Assembly (NCBI GenBank): GCA_003499325.1
Contig: DNIP01000061.1
Location: 1 to 7,401, forward strand
DNA: 7,401 nt
Direction of reading: 5' to 3'
From: Oscillospiraceae bacterium
Lineage (GTDB): Bacteria > Bacillota > Clostridia > Oscillospirales > Acutalibacteraceae
The position numbers were made by a program, and so were the translations under genes. Under the pieces are notes generated by a model. It ran no database searches. It saw nothing but the letters and a program-made list of their open reading frames with translations, and was not told the origin of the DNA. Of the stretch, positions 5,764 to 7,401 are shown piece by piece (position 1 is the first letter of the stretch; every line of letters begins with the position of its first letter).

Positions 5764-5985
5764 GTTTTCAGTTTCTCGTTCCCCGCCGACCTCGGGTAAG
5801 CCCTTGAGCGCGAGGAGGAAGCTGACGACCGCCGCCAGTGCGCCGCCGGAGAGCACCATCAGCCAGTTCACCTCATGGATGAACGCCGCCTGGGTGCCGA
5901 TGACCGCGAGCGCGCCCTCGGCAAAGGTCTTTAACGCGCGGACGCCTGCCGCGACCCACCACTCCTTGGTAAATACACCGTTCAT
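5761..5985 (-). CDS. Phage holin, r1t-like family
   Basis: A 74-residue membrane protein. Holins accumulate in the inner membrane and open it at the end of a phage lytic cycle so that endolysin can reach the wall. The N-terminus FTKEWWVAAGVRALKTFAEG followed by two hydrophobic helices (about 16-34 and 40-61), joined by a short polar turn with HEVNW, resembles the r1t-type holins of Firmicutes phages. The short charged tail (VGGERETEN) is also usual. The ATG at 5985 follows an AAGGAAGG site. The gene is 21 bp after the XhlA-like gene, an ordinary lysis-module arrangement, but no endolysin follows; a repeat array does. The stop codon and last residues (ETEN) lie in CAGTTTTCAG-type repeat sequence, so the original C-terminus may have been replaced. 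Whether it still works in lysis is unknown. Confidence 0.75.
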   Translation of the reverse strand: MNGVFTKEWWVAAGVRALKTFAEGALAVIGTQAAFIHEVNWLMVLSGGALAAVVSFLLALKGLPEVGGERETEN

Positions 5986-6006
5986 ATGATCCTTCCTTTC
6001 TGCCGC

Positions 6007-6309
6007 TCAATCCTGATCGTGGGCGGCCTTGTTGATATGCTTGTCGAGTCGGGAGATCGCCTCGGTCACCCTGCCGTTACAGCCCTTTTGATGCAGTCCG
6101 TCCAGACAGGCGCGCAGGGCGTAGATGACGAGGGTATCCTCCTTCTTCATCTTATCGAGCTCCCGCTGCTGTGCTTGCAGCTGCCGCTCGAGCGTGTTGA
6201 CGCGGTCGATCAGCTTGGCATAGAGTTGATAGCCGCCGATGATGACGCCGAGGATCACCGACACGGCGCCGATCAGCTCAGCTGCTTGGATAACGTCGAT
6301 CTGCATCAC
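6007..6309 (-). CDS. XhlA-like phage membrane/coiled-coil protein
   Basis: A 100-residue protein with one N-terminal hydrophobic segment (about 9-30, LIGAVSVILGVIIGGYQLY), then a coiled-coil-like stretch (about 31-57, VNTLERQLQAQQRELDKMKK). The C-terminal part is KEDTLVIYALRACLDGL ... GCNGRVTEAISRLDKHINKAAHDQD. This layout resembles small proteins encoded beside holins in Clostridia prophages; XhlA of the Bacillus PBSX element, which assists holin XhlB, is the nearest named analogue. The reading frame opens with GTG (6309) immediately followed by ATG (6306); either may be used. The GAGG ribosome site (6321-6318) lies in the stem of a hairpin. The stop is 21 bp before the holin start, so the two should be co-transcribed. 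Function as a holin partner is inferred from neighbour and shape. Confidence 0.65.
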   Translation of the reverse strand: MMQIDVIQAAELIGAVSVILGVIIGGYQLYAKLIDRVNTLERQLQAQQRELDKMKKEDTLVIYALRACLDGLHQKGCNGRVTEAISRLDKHINKAAHDQD

Positions 6310-6311
6310 GC

Positions 6312-6342
6312 ACCGCCCCTCGGGCGCGGATATCGGGGCGGT
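6312..6342 (-). promoter_or_regulatory. Hairpin covering the ribosome site of the XhlA-like gene
   Basis: ACCGCCCC (6342-6335, minus) pairs perfectly with GGGGCGGT (6319-6312) around a 15-base loop. The GAGG that would bind the ribosome overlaps the stem's 3' arm, so folding should lower translation initiation. It could instead be the terminator of a lost upstream gene, but no U-run follows on the minus strand. Confidence 0.5.
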
Positions 6343-6419
6343 TGATTTTGCCTGTGATATACATATAGTCAGCCCTTTCTGTGTTCACCTCTCCACCTAT
6401 GACGATATCGGGTGAAAAG

Positions 6420-6466
6420 TTGCATAGATTTATGCAATCGGATGGGACGCGGATATCAAGTTGATA
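6420..6466. promoter_or_regulatory. Two palindromes upstream of the XhlA-like gene
   Basis: TTGCATA-GATT-TATGCAA (6420-6437) is a perfect 7-bp inverted repeat, and TATCAA-G-TTGATA (6454-6466) is a perfect 6-bp inverted repeat. They lie about 110-160 bp upstream of the coding start, outside the repeat families, and could be operators of the phage-like unit. No convincing promoter boxes were found beside them. The remainder of 6310-6515 shows no supported gene. Confidence 0.3.
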
Positions 6467-6515
6467 CGGAGGAGGTGATTTGCTTCGCATTTTGTGACAT
6501 GGTACGGAAAGGTTT

Positions 6516-6542
6516 CGGTACGTCATAAATGCCGTACCCTAC
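6516..6542 (-). repeat. REP-like unit, type 1 (short form)
   Basis: On the minus strand GTAG-GGTACG ... CGTACC-G, identical to the short unit at 5359-5385. It is preceded on the plus strand by GGTACGGAAAGG, apparently the remains of a deleted left partner. The following ~50 bp (TTGATCTGCTTCGCGGTGGA and onward) are nearly identical to 5091-5136 and 5388-5433. Confidence 0.6.
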
Positions 6543-6590
6543 AATGGGGTTGATCTGCTTCGCGGTGGATGACATTTGACGGCAAGGTCA

Positions 6591-6615
6591 CGGGAGGGGC
6601 GAGCCCCTCCCCTAC
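6591..6615 (-). repeat. REP-like unit, type 2
   Basis: On the minus strand GTAG followed by GGGAGGGGC-TC-GCCCCTCCC and G, a perfect 9-bp stem. Together with 6516-6590 this makes a displaced ~100-bp copy of the tandem unit, about 900 bp from the main array. It has no plus-strand partner. Confidence 0.6.
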
Positions 6616-6617
6616 AC

Positions 6618-6690
6618 AACAGCCCCGATCATCGGATGACCGGGGCTGTTTATGATTCATTATTCATTATTCAGTTTTCAGTCTTCAATT
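6618..6690. terminator. Hairpin plus AT-rich tail module abutting the peptidase stop
   Basis: AACAGCCCCGATCAT (6618-6632) pairs with 6636-6650, 15 positions with one A-C mismatch and a 3-base loop. The plus-strand tail is TATGATTCATTATTCA, TTATTCA, GTTTTCAGTCTTCA, ending about 6 bases from the peptidase stop. It is a second copy of the module at 5697-5763 with the hairpin mismatch at a different position. It may terminate the peptidase transcript, but the U-run is weak in that direction. Confidence 0.5.
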
Positions 6691-6696
6691 CTCACT

Positions 6697-7401
6697 TCAC
6701 TTGACCACGATCGCCTGTCTGCCGAGCTGCTCAAAGCGGCGCTCGCTGATCTCGCGCTCGAAGTGAGAGATATCGCCCACGACGGAATCCGAGAAATAGT
6801 AATCGTTTTGGTCATAGCCGCAGAGCACCAGACAGTGCTCGTGGAGCATCCACTTAAAGATCTCGCCCTCCTTGTACTTGGCGTTTTCATCGACATAATT
6901 GACGCGCCACGCCTCCCATTCCTGCGGCTCGGTCATATTGGTGGTCGCCCAGATCATCACGGGGATATCGTTGACGATGTATTCGTCGCACAATCTTTGG
7001 AGCGTGTAGTCCTCGAGGACATACGCCTTTTTGTCGGATTTGACGTCGGCGAGATAGCGGTTCATGCACTTCGCCATTGCGGGAGCGTAGATGCCGTAGC
7101 CCGCGTAGGCGGTGCCCGCAAAGCCCGAGTTCATATCGGGGCCGAGCTTGATGCCCGTCTCGGGATCCTCGGTCACATAGTGGCAGTCGAGGTACTTGTC
7201 GGCAAACTGAAATTCGTTGATATCATAGCCCAGCGATTGGAGCAGGCTGGTGCAGGCATGGGTCTCACAGCCCGCCATCAGGGTATCCTGCAGGGTCGCC
7301 TTGACGCCCTGGATCTGATGCGGGACGATGGGCGCTTTGGTAGGCGCGGGCGCGGTGGGAGCGACCTGCTTTTGTGCGGACGAAACGCCGCTGAGCACAG
7401 C
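6697..7401 (-). CDS. Secreted C39-like cysteine peptidase, N-terminus cut by window edge
   Basis: 234 residues are visible and the frame stays open to the right edge, so the real start is outside; the GTG at 7398 is not a convincing start. The visible N-terminus AVLSGVSSAQ followed by an Ala/Pro/Thr linker (about 13-27) looks like the end of a signal peptide or anchor plus spacer, pointing to an extracellular protein. The rest resembles the peptidase_C39_2/YvpB group. Cys45 lies in MAGCETHACTSLLQSLGYD, His189 in LHEHCLVLCGYD and Asp205 in YYFSDS, a complete Cys-His-Asp set. Other family-like blocks are LGPDMNSGFAGT, GYGIYAPAMAKCMNRYL and IPVMIWATTNM. It has seven cysteines, more than is common for the group. 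The substrate is unknown. It is about 390 bp upstream of the phage-like pair, with repeats between, so co-transcription is doubtful. Activity is inferred from motif conservation. Confidence 0.8.
   Translation of the reverse strand, partial: AVLSGVSSAQKQVAPTAPAPTKAPIVPHQIQGVKATLQDTLMAGCETHACTSLLQSLGYDINEFQFADKYLDCHYVTEDPETGIKLGPDMNSGFAGTAYAGYGIYAPAMAKCMNRYLADVKSDKKAYVLEDYTLQRLCDEYIVNDIPVMIWATTNMTEPQEWEAWRVNYVDENAKYKEGEIFKWMLHEHCLVLCGYDQNDYYFSDSVVGDISHFEREISERRFEQLGRQAIVVK

Noticed and set aside
5624..5989. 121-codon plus-strand frame across the repeat end and the holin gene
   Set aside because: It begins in repeat sequence and is otherwise antisense to the holin, with no ribosome site or recognisable domain.
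4803..6309. tRNA-Val as the attachment site of a prophage containing the holin pair
   Set aside because: Phages usually integrate at the tRNA 3' end, which faces left towards fruR, whereas the phage-like genes lie on the 5' side. No duplicate of the tRNA 3' end was seen near 5761-7401.
6278..6526. 82-codon minus-strand frame upstream of and overlapping the XhlA-like gene
   Set aside because: Its first codons are made of REP-like repeat, its end overlaps the XhlA-like start in another frame, and the composition is not protein-like. A shorter version from the ATG at 6364 has only a weak AAAGGG site and would encode about 28 residues with no recognisable features.

Overview
The window looks like a chromosomal segment of a GC-rich gut-type Clostridia member (Oscillospiraceae/Ruminococcaceae-like). 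This is inferred from the protein style, a Gram-positive HPr with the regulatory Ser46, strong AGGAGG/GAGGTG ribosome binding sites, and repeat sequences of a kind common in such genomes. No database search was possible. Every gene supported here is on the minus strand, so the window reads right to left.

Positions 1-4635 hold a complete fructose utilisation operon, read as fruR - fruK - fruA - ptsH - ptsI. FruR (DeoR family) overlaps fruK by ATGA. FruA (EIIABC) imports fructose as fructose-1-phosphate and FruK converts it to fructose-1,6-bisphosphate. HPr and Enzyme I, the general PTS phosphocarriers, are the last genes; Enzyme I runs off the left edge. One sigma-70-type promoter lies just upstream of fruR. 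It shows that FruR starts at 4544, not at the longer in-frame ATG at 4583. A 10-bp direct repeat covers the -35 box and a 22-bp inverted repeat lies upstream; both are candidate operators. Two structured spacers interrupt the operon: a 12-bp hairpin with a GCGA loop between fruA and ptsH, and a 101-bp element with terminal inverted repeats between ptsH and ptsI.

Positions 4735-4925 hold a tRNA-Val(CAC) gene with its own promoter and intrinsic terminator.

Positions 4960-5760 are non-coding and repeat-rich. A 297-bp unit is tandemly repeated, and within it sit short hairpins that all have the form 5'-GTAG-GG...CC-G-3', the layout of REP sequences (targets of RAYT/TnpA-REP enzymes). Eleven such units are visible across 5050-6615, in two stem families and both orientations.

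Positions 5761-7401 hold a small phage-like pair (an XhlA-like membrane/coiled-coil protein and an r1t-type holin) and, upstream, a secreted C39-like cysteine peptidase that runs off the right edge. Near-identical hairpin plus AT-rich-tail modules abut the stop codons of both the holin and the peptidase, and a related tail follows the tRNA terminator. The window is best read as a housekeeping sugar operon next to a repeat-colonised accessory segment.
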